Shown here: piece by piece, positions 7,343 through 15,779 of the stretch
Numbering within the stretch: position 1 is the stretch's first letter
Layout of the letters: every line of letters begins with the position of its first letter
Assembly: GCA_025351425.1 (NCBI GenBank)
Contig: JANXVY010000034.1
Location: forward strand, 1-64,000
DNA: 64,000 nucleotides
From: Hyphomicrobium sp.
Lineage (GTDB): Bacteria; Pseudomonadota; Alphaproteobacteria; Rhizobiales; Hyphomicrobiaceae
Direction: 5' to 3'
Translations under genes and position numbers: made by a program
Notes under the pieces: model-generated
Seen by the model: the letters and a program-made list of their open reading frames with translations, nothing else
Database searches by the model: none
What the model was told of the DNA's origin: nothing

Positions 7343-8209
7343 ATGAAAACTCTTCCGCCCGCCCTCGCCGCTCATATTGCAACTGGCGCGACCTCGCTTT
7401 GTTGGTGCTGGCGTCTGACACGGCGCGATGGCGCCCGCCAGGGCTTCACCGACCATGATCGCCCCGTTACTTTCGACGCTACCATCTTCGAAGCGGCCAC
7501 CGGCTTCACGGCGAGCGAGGTCAAGGACACGATCGGCCTCAACGTCGACAACCTGGAAGTCACGAGCGCCCTTTCGTCGGACCATCTGGTCGAAGCCGAT
7601 CTTGCTAGCGGCTACTACGACGACGCCGCCGTCGAACTCTTCCGCGTCAACTGGGCCGATCCGGCGCAACGCGTGCTGATGCGCGCAGGCAGCCTGGGTG
7701 AAGTCCGCCGCTCCGGCATCGCGTTTGCCGCCGAAGTCCGCGGCCTTGCCCACTATCTCCAGCAGCCCAAGGGCCGCCTATACCAATTCACCTGCGATGC
7801 AGACCTCGGTGACGCCCGCTGTGGCATCGACCGTACGGCGCCCGTCTATGCGGGGCACGGCTCGATCGCCACCATCACCAGTGCGCGTGGTTTCACGGCC
7901 TCCGGTCTGAGCGCCTATCTGGATGGCTGGTTCACGCGCGGACTCCTCACCTTCACGTCGGGCGCAGCCAATGGCCAGGCGATTGAAGTCAAAGCCCATG
8001 CCGTATCCGCCGCGACAGGCGTTATAGCCTTCGAACTTTGGTCTCCGGCCCGCCTCCCCCTGGCCGCAGGCCAAACATTTACCGTTACCGCTGGCTGCGA
8101 CAAAACCCTGTCGACCTGTGCGGCGAAATTCGCCAACACGATCAATCACCGGGGCTTCCCTCACATTCCGGGCAACGACTTCATCATCTCAGGCCCGACC
8201 AGTCGATAG
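7343..8209 (+). CDS. Tail hub protein, DUF2163 (RcGTA g13 equivalent)
   Basis: 288 aa. The N-terminal half (TSLCWCWRLTRRDG, then GFTDHDRPVTFDATIFEA and the block ending AGSLGEVRRSG) is DUF2163. The C-terminal half carries two cysteine pairs, FTCDADLGDARCGI (about residues 151-163) and AGCDKTLSTCAAKF (about 251-264). Four conserved cysteines in this position fit an Fe-S cluster, as in the lambda gpL hub family. The final NHRGFPHIPGND is also family-typical. Confidence 0.88.
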   Translation: MKTLPPALAAHIATGATSLCWCWRLTRRDGARQGFTDHDRPVTFDATIFEAATGFTASEVKDTIGLNVDNLEVTSALSSDHLVEADLASGYYDDAAVELFRVNWADPAQRVLMRAGSLGEVRRSGIAFAAEVRGLAHYLQQPKGRLYQFTCDADLGDARCGIDRTAPVYAGHGSIATITSARGFTASGLSAYLDGWFTRGLLTFTSGAANGQAIEVKAHAVSAATGVIAFELWSPARLPLAAGQTFTVTAGCDKTLSTCAAKFANTINHRGFPHIPGNDFIISGPTSR

Positions 8210-8220
8210 CGGCACCACAA

Positions 8221-8553
8221 TTACGCGACGCCGCCAATTTTATCGAAAACCACACCCACCGCTTGCCCATCGATGATCACGTGTTGGACAGTTCCGTTTC
8301 CGAAGTCGGAAGGCCAATCGATCGCCACTGTAAACATGGCGTTCGGTGGTACGCGTTGGCCTGTCACCAAGGTGCCCCCCGCAGGAAATGAGAGGGCGAC
8401 CGTGCCTTTGAGGCGTCCGTCCTGCTCATGGTAGGTCCCTGCATAGCGCCCGCTGCCGAAATCATAGCCGAGGATCTGTCCCCTGCCGACGAAGATTGCT
8501 CCCTGTCCGTCTCCTGACCGTCCCGCGTAGATTATCGCGTACAAAGCGCTCAT
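8221..8553 (-). CDS. Divergent small protein, weakly GrlR-like, inserted in the GTA cluster
   Basis: 110 aa on the strand opposite to the whole cluster. It starts MSALYAIIYAGRSGDGQG and continues IFVGRGQILGYDFGSGRYAG, TYHEQDGRL, a repeated-strand pattern resembling the small beta-barrel regulators of the GrlR type. No membrane segment or signal peptide is seen. The gene has its own strong Shine-Dalgarno (AAGGAGG, 7 bases before ATG) and a LexA-type site 39 bases upstream of its start. It fills a gap between hub and peptidase genes that normally lie close together, so it looks like a moron-type insertion. The GrlR resemblance is by eye only. Confidence 0.6.
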   Translation of the reverse strand: MSALYAIIYAGRSGDGQGAIFVGRGQILGYDFGSGRYAGTYHEQDGRLKGTVALSFPAGGTLVTGQRVPPNAMFTVAIDWPSDFGNGTVQHVIIDGQAVGVVFDKIGGVA

Positions 8554-8591
8554 CCCCTGCCCTCCTTGGATGTTCTGTAGTCAGAAGACCA

Positions 8592-8606
8592 GAACATAAA
8601 AGGAAC
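8592..8606. promoter_or_regulatory. LexA/SOS-type operator (GAAC-N7-GAAC)
   Basis: GAACATAAAAGGAAC is a perfect match to the alphaproteobacterial LexA direct-repeat site, and the trailing A after each GAAC also matches. It lies between the divergent minus-strand gene (ATG 8553) and the peptidase gene (start 8624). An inverted repeat GTTCTG/CAGAAC (8572-8577 and 8590-8595) overlaps one half. A hit of this kind is expected about once or twice by chance in 64 kb, so position is what makes it notable. Confidence 0.5.
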
Positions 8607-8623
8607 ATTCGAGCAATAGAAAA

Positions 8624-9121
8624 ATGCAGACTGGCGGAAAAAAAGTGCCCCCCGTATCTGAAACTCCATCGATCGTACACTTGGCCCGCGGTTGGATAGG
8701 CACGCCCTATCATCATCAGGCGTCGCTCCAAGGTGTCGGCTGCGATTGCTTAGGTCTTGTGCGCGGCGTCTTCTGGGAGGCGACTGGGGCCTTTCCCGAA
8801 ACCCCGCCGCCCTACTCGCGCGACTGGGCAGAATCCTCCGTCTGCGAAACCATGCTTGATGCCGCTGCCCGCCACCTGACGCCGGTCCTGCTCACCCAAA
8901 TAAAGCCCGGCCACGTTCTGATCTTTCGCGTGCGTGAAGGGTTCATCGCCAAGCACGCAGCTATCCTCGCCACCCCTTCAACGATGATCCACGCCATCGA
9001 AGGCGCGCCGACCGCCGAGGTCGCCTTCTCTCCCTGGTGGCGCCGCCGCCTCGCCGCCGCCTTTGCGTTTCCAGTCGCTCCGCGAGCGGGGTTACCACCC
9101 CGCACCCCGTTTGAGGGGTGA
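8624..9121 (+). CDS. NlpC/P60 tail peptidase (RcGTA g14 equivalent)
   Basis: 165 aa. This tail-associated endopeptidase cuts peptidoglycan cross-links during DNA delivery. It shows ARGWIGTPYHHQASLQGVGC and then DCLGLVRGVFW; the catalytic Cys is in GCDCLG (about residue 44) and the catalytic His in FIAKHAAIL (about residue 110). The start is ambiguous: ATG 8624, or GTG near 8645 preceded by GGCGGA. The last 13 codons (APRAGLPPRTPFEG region) are encoded by a palindromic repeat, and the stop codon lies inside the loop of a terminator-like hairpin, so the C-terminus looks rebuilt. Confidence 0.85.
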   Translation: MQTGGKKVPPVSETPSIVHLARGWIGTPYHHQASLQGVGCDCLGLVRGVFWEATGAFPETPPPYSRDWAESSVCETMLDAAARHLTPVLLTQIKPGHVLIFRVREGFIAKHAAILATPSTMIHAIEGAPTAEVAFSPWWRRRLAAAFAFPVAPRAGLPPRTPFEG

Positions 9122-9146
9122 CCCCCTCAAACTCCCTTCTTTTTTT
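9109..9146 (+). terminator. Terminator-like hairpin overlapping the end of the peptidase gene
   Basis: GTTTGAGGGG (9109-9118) pairs with CCCCTCAAAC (9123-9132) around a 4-base loop, followed by TCCCTTCTTTTTTT (9133-9146). The peptidase stop codon TGA (9119-9121) is in the loop. If active, it would reduce transcription into the large tip gene at 9239. Confidence 0.6.
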
Positions 9147-9238
9147 GACCCAAAAAGGGAGGGGGGCCGGGGGAGATCGGTCCCCTGGATGGGTGCGGGC
9201 GATAGCCCACTTGCGAAGCAACCAGCCAAAAGGTCCTC

Positions 9239-12200
9239 ATGGCCACTCTCGCCCTTGCCGCCGTCGGCGCTGCCGTCGGTGGCGCACTGCTGCCCACTGG
9301 TATTGCCGTCCTCGGCGCGACTTTGACCGGCGCCGCCATCGGCACCCAAGTCGGTGCGCTCGCCGGCTCGTTCATCGACCAGGCCCTGTTTGGCGCGTCG
9401 GGCAGTGCCCGCAGTGTCCAGGGTCCGCGGCTTTCCGATCTCCACGTCACCGCCTCCACCGAGGGCGCGACCATCCCCCGCGTGTACGGCCGTGTTCGCA
9501 CCGGCGGCCAGGTCATTTGGGCGACTGACTTCGAGGAGGAAGCGGTCACGCAGGAAGCGAGCGGCGGCGGCAAGAGTTCATCGAGCGGCAATATTGCCAG
9601 CCGCACGACCTACAATTACTATGGTAACTTCGCGGTCGGTCTGGCCGAGGGCGAAATCAGCGGCCTGGGGCGCGTCTGGGCCAACGGCAAGGAAGTCGAC
9701 CTCTCCCAGATCACCTATCGCATTTACACAGGGTCTTCCAATCAAGCCCCCGACAGTCTGATCCAGGCCCATGAAGGCGCGGGCAACACCCCGGCCTTCC
9801 GCGACACCGCCTACATCGTTTTCGAGCGCATGCCGCTCGCGGTCCACGGCAACCGTCTCCCTCAAATGTCGTTCGAGATCTACCGCTCAATCGAGCCGTT
9901 CACGGATGCAGTCCGCGGCGTGGTTCTCATCCCGGGATCGGGCGAATTTGTTTACGCGCCGAGCCCTGTCACCCTGACCACCGGCTACGGCGCCAGCACG
10001 TCCGAGAACGTCCACACCCGGCAAGGCGGCACCGATTGGGCAGTCTCCATGGACCAGCTTGCCGCGAGCCTGCCGAACGCAAAATCTGTGTCCCTCGTTG
10101 TTTCCTGGTTTGGCACCGATCTGCGCGCTACCGTCTGCCAAATCCTCCCCGGCGTCGAACGCACGGACAAACAGACCAGCCCCGACATTTGGAGTGTGGC
10201 CGGGGTAGCGCGGGCGTCCGCCTATGCCGTGTCTCAGCGGGACGGCTGCCCCGCTTACGGCGGAACGCCATCGGATGCAAGCGTGATTGCCGCCATCCGC
10301 GACCTGAAGACCCGCGGCCATTCCGTCACGCTCACGCCCTTCATCTTGATGGACATCGCGGCCGGCAATGTGCTGCCCAATCCTTACGGCGGAACCGTCC
10401 AGCCCGCTTACCCCTGGCGCGGACGCATCACGGTTTCGCCAGCCCCTGGGCTTTCTGGCAGCCCCGACAAGTCCGCCGTCGCCGCAACCGATATCGCAGC
10501 CTTTGTTGGTACGGCAGCGCCTTCTCATTTCGCGCTCTCAGGCGATACCGTAATGTACACGGGCCCGGCCGAATGGACCTACCGCCGGATGGTCCTGCAT
10601 CAGGCCATGCTGGCGCTTGCGGCGGGTGGCGTCGACGCGTTCGTCATCGGCACCGAACTGCGCGGCCTTTCGACCGTCCGCGCAGCCGGCAATACCTATC
10701 CGTTCGTGGCCGCGCTCGTAGCTCTCGCCGCCGACGTGAAATCCGTTCTGGGCCCGGCGACGAAAGTCACTTACGCCGCCGACTGGTCCGAGTACTTCGG
10801 CCACCAGCCGGCCGATGGCTCGGGCGACGTAACCTTCCATCTCGATCCGCTGTGGGCCTCCCCCAACATCGATGCGATCGGCATGGACCTTTATTGGCCA
10901 CTCGCGGACTGGCGCGAAGGCCAATCCCATCTCGATGCCGCAGCCGGTACGCACCAGATTTATGACCTCAATTACCTGAAGAACAACGTCACCGGGGGCG
11001 AAGGGTTCGACTGGTACTATGCGAGCGCTGCAGACCGCGAAGTCCAGAGCCGCACGCCCATTACCGACGGGATCGGTAAGCCATGGGTGTACCGCTACAA
11101 GGATATCAAGTCCTGGTGGCTCAATCGGCATTACAACCGTGTTGGCGGCGTCGAAAGCGCAATCTCCACCGCCTGGGTGCCCCAATCCAAACCGTTCTGG
11201 CTGATGGAGGTCGGCTGCGGGGCCGTCGACAAAGCCGCCAACCAGCCCAACGTCTTCGTCGACCCCAAGAGTGCCGAAAACGCGCTGCCCTACTATTCCC
11301 GCGGTACCCGCGACGATCTCATCCAGCGCCGCTATCTGCGCGCCATCATCGAAGCCTTCGATCCAGCGGCTCCCGGCTATATCCAAGGCGCAAATCCCGT
11401 CTCCACGCTTACTGGGTTGCCGATGGTTGCCCTCGACCGCATCCACGTCTACGCCTGGGATGCCCGGCCCTTCCCTGCGTTCCCCAACGATACGGCACTC
11501 TGGGGGGATGGCGGCAATTGGCGGCTCGGCCATTGGTTGAACGGGCGCCTCGCCGGCGCGCCGGTGTCGGAAACCCTCGCGGCCCTTCTCGATGATTATG
11601 GATTTTCGAAATTCGACACGTCCGGCGTGGCGGGTACGGTCACCGGCTATGCGATCGACCGTGTCATGTCGGCCCGCGAAGCCCTCAACGCCTTCGAACT
11701 CGCTTTCTTCATCGACATCGTCGAGAGCGGCGGCCTCCTGAGCTTCCGGCAGCGGGGGCTTGCCCCGCCCGTTGCAGCCTATGGTCCCGACCAACTGGTC
11801 GAGACCAAGCCAGACCAGGCGCTCCTTACGCTCACGCGCGCCCAAGAAACCGAACTGCCGGCCGCAGCCAAGGTCCGCTATCTCTCTGCCAGCACCGATT
11901 ACCGGCAGGCCGTCGCCGAGAGCCGCCGCTTGAGCGGCGCGTCGGGCCGAATTTCGCAGGCAGATCTCGCCATCGTCATGGACGCCGATCAGGCGACCTC
12001 GTTGACCGAGAGCTGGCTCTTCGAGGCGTGGTCCACGCGCGAGCGCGCAGCCTTCAAGCTTCCACCATCTGCCTTGGCCTTGGAACCGGGCGATACCATA
12101 AACCTCCACATCGGCTCCGACGATCGGCTGTTCCGGCTGACCGAGGTTGGTGAGCACGGCGTCCGCGACATGCAGGCCCGTAGCATCGATCCGCAGGTCT

Positions 12201-13189
12201 ATGGCGCGACCCCCTCGCCCGTTCGCTCTGGTCCGCCAGCCGACCCGCCGCTTGCAGGCCAGCCTGCGGTCACCTTCCTCGACCTGCCGCTCCTGCGCGG
12301 AGACGAGGACCCGGCCAATGGCTACGTCGCCGCTCTTCAACAGCCGTGGCCCGGCGGCATCGCGATCTATGCATCACCAGAGCTGAGCGGCTACCGCTTG
12401 AAGACAATCGTGCCCACGGCGGCAACGCTGGGCGCAACCCAGACGGATTTTCCCGGCGGCCCGCGAGGCCGTTGGGACCACGCCAATGTTTTGCGAGTGA
12501 GCCTCGGCTTCGGCAGCCTCACATCGGCCTCTCTAATGCAGGTGCTCGCAGGCGCGAACGCCGCTGCCATTCGGCTCCCGGGCGGCGAATGGGAAGTCGT
12601 GCAGTTCACGACCGCAAAACTCGTCGCACCCTTGACGTATGACCTCTCTGGCTTTTTGCGCGGTCAAGCCGGCACCGATGGCGCGCTCACAACGGCCATC
12701 CCCGCCGGCAGCACCTTCGTACTACTGAATTCTGCACTCGCGCCCATCGGTCTTGCAGCGTCCGAAACGCGGCTTCCTCTCAATTGGCGCTATGGCCCGT
12801 CATCGCGGGGAATCGGAGATATCACCTACGGCGCAATCACGCACACCTTCGGGGCTACTGGACTTCGTCCTCTCTCTCCGGTTCGCGTCAAGAGCCAGCG
12901 CTCATCCAGCGGCGATCTCACCCTGACCTGGATCAGGCGAACCCGGATCGGCGGCGACAGTTGGGATCAGGCCGACGTGGCCCTGAGCGAAGAAGCCGAG
13001 CGCTACGAACTCGACGTTCTGTCCGGCGCAAACGTCTTGCGAACCCTCGTGGCGACCAGCCCCACTGCAACCTATTCCGCCGCGGACCAGCTGGCCGACT
13101 TCGGTGCGCTGCTTCCCGCCGTAACCGTCCGGCTCGCGCAGGTCTCCGGCACCTATGGCCGTGGCGCAGCAACGACCGTATCAGCCTGA
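9239..13189 (+). CDS. GTA tail tip/host-specificity megatron protein (RcGTA g15 equivalent)
   Basis: 1316 aa. The N-terminus is a Gly/Ala-rich hydrophobic stretch (residues 1-50), followed by RSVQGPRLSDLHVTASTEGA (tail-tip family signature). Residues about 290-740 form the GTA TIM-barrel-like domain, with HSVTLTPFILMDIAAGN near 360, VIGTELRGLS near 470, and KPFWLMEVGCGAVDK near 650. The C-terminal half has the baseplate-type domain and a final fibronectin-like segment (PLSPVRVKSQRSSSGDLTLT). The length is typical of GTA g15. It starts 118 bases after the peptidase stop. Confidence 0.93.
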   Translation: MATLALAAVGAAVGGALLPTGIAVLGATLTGAAIGTQVGALAGSFIDQALFGASGSARSVQGPRLSDLHVTASTEGATIPRVYGRVRTGGQVIWATDFEEEAVTQEASGGGKSSSSGNIASRTTYNYYGNFAVGLAEGEISGLGRVWANGKEVDLSQITYRIYTGSSNQAPDSLIQAHEGAGNTPAFRDTAYIVFERMPLAVHGNRLPQMSFEIYRSIEPFTDAVRGVVLIPGSGEFVYAPSPVTLTTGYGASTSENVHTRQGGTDWAVSMDQLAASLPNAKSVSLVVSWFGTDLRATVCQILPGVERTDKQTSPDIWSVAGVARASAYAVSQRDGCPAYGGTPSDASVIAAIRDLKTRGHSVTLTPFILMDIAAGNVLPNPYGGTVQPAYPWRGRITVSPAPGLSGSPDKSAVAATDIAAFVGTAAPSHFALSGDTVMYTGPAEWTYRRMVLHQAMLALAAGGVDAFVIGTELRGLSTVRAAGNTYPFVAALVALAADVKSVLGPATKVTYAADWSEYFGHQPADGSGDVTFHLDPLWASPNIDAIGMDLYWPLADWREGQSHLDAAAGTHQIYDLNYLKNNVTGGEGFDWYYASAADREVQSRTPITDGIGKPWVYRYKDIKSWWLNRHYNRVGGVESAISTAWVPQSKPFWLMEVGCGAVDKAANQPNVFVDPKSAENALPYYSRGTRDDLIQRRYLRAIIEAFDPAAPGYIQGANPVSTLTGLPMVALDRIHVYAWDARPFPAFPNDTALWGDGGNWRLGHWLNGRLAGAPVSETLAALLDDYGFSKFDTSGVAGTVTGYAIDRVMSAREALNAFELAFFIDIVESGGLLSFRQRGLAPPVAAYGPDQLVETKPDQALLTLTRAQETELPAAAKVRYLSASTDYRQAVAESRRLSGASGRISQADLAIVMDADQATSLTESWLFEAWSTRERAAFKLPPSALALEPGDTINLHIGSDDRLFRLTEVGEHGVRDMQARSIDPQVYGATPSPVRSGPPADPPLAGQPAVTFLDLPLLRGDEDPANGYVAALQQPWPGGIAIYASPELSGYRLKTIVPTAATLGATQTDFPGGPRGRWDHANVLRVSLGFGSLTSASLMQVLAGANAAAIRLPGGEWEVVQFTTAKLVAPLTYDLSGFLRGQAGTDGALTTAIPAGSTFVLLNSALAPIGLAASETRLPLNWRYGPSSRGIGDITYGAITHTFGATGLRPLSPVRVKSQRSSSGDLTLTWIRRTRIGGDSWDQADVALSEEAERYELDVLSGANVLRTLVATSPTATYSAADQLADFGALLPAVTVRLAQVSGTYGRGAATTVSA

Positions 13190-13210
13190 TCCCGACAAGG
13201 CAGCAAACCG

Positions 13211-14605
13211 ATGTACGAACCCTTCACGCAGCCGCCTTGGCTTGCCCCTGCGTGGGCTGAGCTTGGCCAACACGAAATCGCGGGCAATTCCGCCAATCCC
13301 CGCATTCGCGATCTGTTTACCGATGCGGGCCATCCCGAGATCGCGAGTGATGAGGTGGCTTGGTGCGCAGCGTTCGTTTCGGCCTGTCTTGAACGCGCAG
13401 ACCAACGATCGACCCGCTCCCTCCTCGCCCGGTCGTACCTCGATTGGGGTGATGCGCTTGCCGCACCCGCTCCGGGCCAGCTTCCGTTCCGCGCCGGCGG
13501 GGTCGTCGTCCTATCCCGCGATCCCGATCCTGCGGCCGGGCATGTCGGCTTTCTCGTTGGTGAAACGGCTGACAACTTCATGTTGCTGGGCGGCAATCAG
13601 TCCAATGGCGTCACCGTCGCCCCCTTCGCCAAATCCCGCGTGCTAGCCGTGCGCTGGCCACACCTTCCTTCCTCAGTTCCCCTAAGTGACGATCGCAGGG
13701 GTGAGGGACGACCAAAGGGTGAGGCGCGGCAGCAGGATGTGAGCGATGCACTGCCTGCAAGCTCTCCTCGCGGGACATTCGTGCTGTTCTCCGCAGCCCT
13801 CGCCCACGTCCTGGAAATGGAAGGGGGTTACACCGACGATCCGGCCGATCCTGGCGGCCCGACTAACTGCGGCGTCACCCTTGCCGACTATGCACGCTTC
13901 CGCCAGTCAGCCGTGGAGGCCGGTACACGTGCAAACCTCATTGAAGCTCTCAAACACATCCCGCCGGCCGAAGTACACACCATTTACCAGACTAGCTATT
14001 GGCAGCCGGCGGGTTGCGAAAGCCTGCCGGCCCCGCTCGCATTCTTTCACTTCGATACGGCCGTCAACATGGGCGTCGGAACGTCGATTCGCATGCTCCA
14101 GACCGCGCTGGGCGTTACAATTGATGGCGAGTTGGGAGGCGAAACCGCAGCAGCCGCTGCCCAGGCTCTTCCCTCCGACTGCCTCGAATCCTACGCCTCC
14201 CTCCGCCGCCGCCGTTACCGCGCCCTGGCGGCATTCCCCCGCTACGGCCGCGGCTGGCTCGCTCGCGTCGATACAACCCTCGCGCGCTCGAAATCCCTCA
14301 TTCCGCTTCTCGCAACCAAAGGAACTACCATGACCACCGATCAACAAACCGCTGCCGATCCCAAATGGTGGGGCCAATCGATGACGATCTGGGGTGCAGT
14401 CATCACGGGGCTTGCTGCCGTCCTGCCAGCCCTCAGCCCCGCGATCGGCGTCGATGTCACCCCCACAACCGTCCACGCCGTGGCCGATCAGATCGGCTCG
14501 GTCATTCAAGCTGCTACCGGCCTTGCTGGCACGCTGATGGCGATCTATGGCCGCGTGCGCGCCACCCAGCCCTTGCAGCAGCGGCTCGTGACCCTCAAGG
14601 TGTAA
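13211..14605 (+). CDS. Fused endopeptidase (TIGR02594-like) - GH108 muramidase - holin-like protein
   Basis: 464 aa, three parts. Residues 1-155: a CHAP/NlpC-like TIGR02594 domain with DEVAWCAAFVSACLERA (catalytic Cys about 56), AGHVGFLVG (His) and LLGGNQSNGVTV. A low-complexity linker follows (156-188). Residues 189-360: a GH108-type lysozyme with LEMEGGYTDDPADPGG (catalytic Glu in MEGGY) and NMGVGTSIRMLQTALGV, plus a peptidoglycan-binding-like C-terminus. Residues 374-464: a holin-like segment with two hydrophobic stretches (MTIWGAVITGLAAVLPAL and IQAATGLAGTLMAIYG). In GTA/prophage clusters these are usually separate genes. A good internal ribosome site precedes Met374, so the holin part may also be made alone. 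Confidence 0.82.
   Translation: MYEPFTQPPWLAPAWAELGQHEIAGNSANPRIRDLFTDAGHPEIASDEVAWCAAFVSACLERADQRSTRSLLARSYLDWGDALAAPAPGQLPFRAGGVVVLSRDPDPAAGHVGFLVGETADNFMLLGGNQSNGVTVAPFAKSRVLAVRWPHLPSSVPLSDDRRGEGRPKGEARQQDVSDALPASSPRGTFVLFSAALAHVLEMEGGYTDDPADPGGPTNCGVTLADYARFRQSAVEAGTRANLIEALKHIPPAEVHTIYQTSYWQPAGCESLPAPLAFFHFDTAVNMGVGTSIRMLQTALGVTIDGELGGETAAAAAQALPSDCLESYASLRRRRYRALAAFPRYGRGWLARVDTTLARSKSLIPLLATKGTTMTTDQQTAADPKWWGQSMTIWGAVITGLAAVLPALSPAIGVDVTPTTVHAVADQIGSVIQAATGLAGTLMAIYGRVRATQPLQQRLVTLKV
14318..14332 (+). promoter_or_regulatory. Internal ribosome binding site and start codon for the holin-like segment
   Basis: AAAGGA (14318-14323) lies 6 bases before an in-frame ATG (14330-14332) inside the lysis fusion gene. 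The protein from this ATG (MTTDQQTAADPKWWG onward, 91 aa) looks like a complete stand-alone holin with a hydrophilic N-terminus, two membrane stretches and a basic C-terminus. Confidence 0.6.
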
Positions 14606-14746
14606 TTTATTCATCGCCGGTTCAGACGCTCGGCGTACTGTCGGATCGATTGAGCAAACCGTGAAAAATTTGTGTTTCCGATTTGGCGCAGCCGAGCGTT
14701 GCGCGAACCTGTCAATACCGGAATGCTGTGTGGGGCCAGGACAGAC

Positions 14747-15031
14747 ATGCGCTACCTTATTGTCTTCCTGGTTTCGACTCGGGCGTTGGATGCGAGTTAT
14801 GCGCAATCCAGCACTTGCTTTACCGATTGGTCGGCTGCCGCCGCCGTCGTAAAGTCCGAAGAGTTAGTCACCCTCGACCAGTTAACCAAGCTTGCTCCGG
14901 TCAAATTTGGCGGCGAGATCGTTCGGTCGGCGCTCTGCGAGAGCGAAAAGGGCCACGTCTACCGGCTGACGATTCGCGATTCCGATGGACGGCTCAAATC
15001 CATCGTCGTCGATGCCAAACACCCTTTTTAG
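14747..15031 (+). CDS. Small secreted PepSY-like protein
   Basis: 94 aa with a short hydrophobic N-terminal signal-like segment (MRYLIVFLVSTRALDASYAQ). The mature part contains TLDQLTKLAPVKFGGEIVRS and HVYRLTIRDSDGRLKSIVVD, matching the PepSY fold pattern of small periplasmic inhibitors/sensors that often precede PhoPQ/FeuPQ-type systems. It lies 76 bases upstream of the response regulator and probably shares its transcript. It also marks the right boundary of the GTA cluster. Confidence 0.7.
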   Translation: MRYLIVFLVSTRALDASYAQSSTCFTDWSAAAAVVKSEELVTLDQLTKLAPVKFGGEIVRSALCESEKGHVYRLTIRDSDGRLKSIVVDAKHPF

Positions 15032-15107
15032 ATTGGAGCGGTTGCCATCCCCGCGGAAAAGCTCCTATCGTCGTAGACATTGATAGAAGTCAAGAAAGAG
15101 GCCTCTC

Positions 15108-15779
15108 GTGCGCGTCCTTGTCGTCGAGGATGATAAAGATCTCAACCGCCAGCTCGTCGCCGCGCTGAGCGACGCCGGCTATGCGGTCGATAGCGCGTCC
15201 GACGGAGAAGAAGGCTACTACCTCGGCGATACCGAACCTTACGATATCGTCGTCCTCGATATCGGCCTGCCCAAGATGGACGGCATCTCGATCCTCGAAC
15301 AATGGCGCCGCTCCGAGCGCAAGATGCCGGTGATCATTCTCACCGCGCGCGATCGCTGGAGCGACAAGGTGGCCGGCATGGACGCGGGCGCCGACGACTA
15401 TCTGGCCAAGCCCTTCCACATGGAAGAGCTGCTCGCCCGCATTCGCGCACAGGTGCGCCGCGCCTCCGGCCACGCCAAGTCGGAAATCGAATGTGGGCCT
15501 GTACGCCTCGACACCAAATCGGCGCGAGTCACGTGCGAAGGTCAACTGATCAAGCTGACCTCGCACGAATACCGATTGCTTGCCTATCTCATGCACCACA
15601 ATGGCCGCGTCGTCTCCCGCACCGAGCTCGTCGAGCACCTCTACGACCAAGATTTCGATCGCGACAGCAACACCATCGAAGTCTTCATCGGCCGCCTGCG
15701 TAAGAAGATCCCGGTTGATATTATTCAGACCGTCCGCGGGCTTGGCTATCGCATGAGCGATACCCCGGATGAAGCTTAA
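15108..15779 (+). CDS. OmpR-family response regulator (FeuP/PhoP-like)
   Basis: 223 aa. Receiver domain 1-115 with acidic pocket EDD (7-9), phospho-acceptor Asp51 in VVLDIGLPKMDG, Thr in ILTARD and Lys in AKPF. The winged-helix DNA-binding domain runs from about 125 to 218 (LTSHEYRLLAYLMHHNGRVV, then IEVFIGRLRKKI). It starts with GTG after AAGAAAGAGG. It overlaps the kinase start by 11 bases. Together with the preceding PepSY-like gene, the arrangement resembles rhizobial FeuPQ, which controls envelope/osmotic functions; that functional match is inferred. Confidence 0.9.
   Translation: MRVLVVEDDKDLNRQLVAALSDAGYAVDSASDGEEGYYLGDTEPYDIVVLDIGLPKMDGISILEQWRRSERKMPVIILTARDRWSDKVAGMDAGADDYLAKPFHMEELLARIRAQVRRASGHAKSEIECGPVRLDTKSARVTCEGQLIKLTSHEYRLLAYLMHHNGRVVSRTELVEHLYDQDFDRDSNTIEVFIGRLRKKIPVDIIQTVRGLGYRMSDTPDEA

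Noticed and set aside
10538-12340. 600-codon open frame on the minus strand inside the tip gene
   Set aside because: It is the complement of the 1316-aa tip gene, whose family motifs are clear. Its translation is rich in Gly/Arg/Asp without domains; open antisense frames are common at this GC content.
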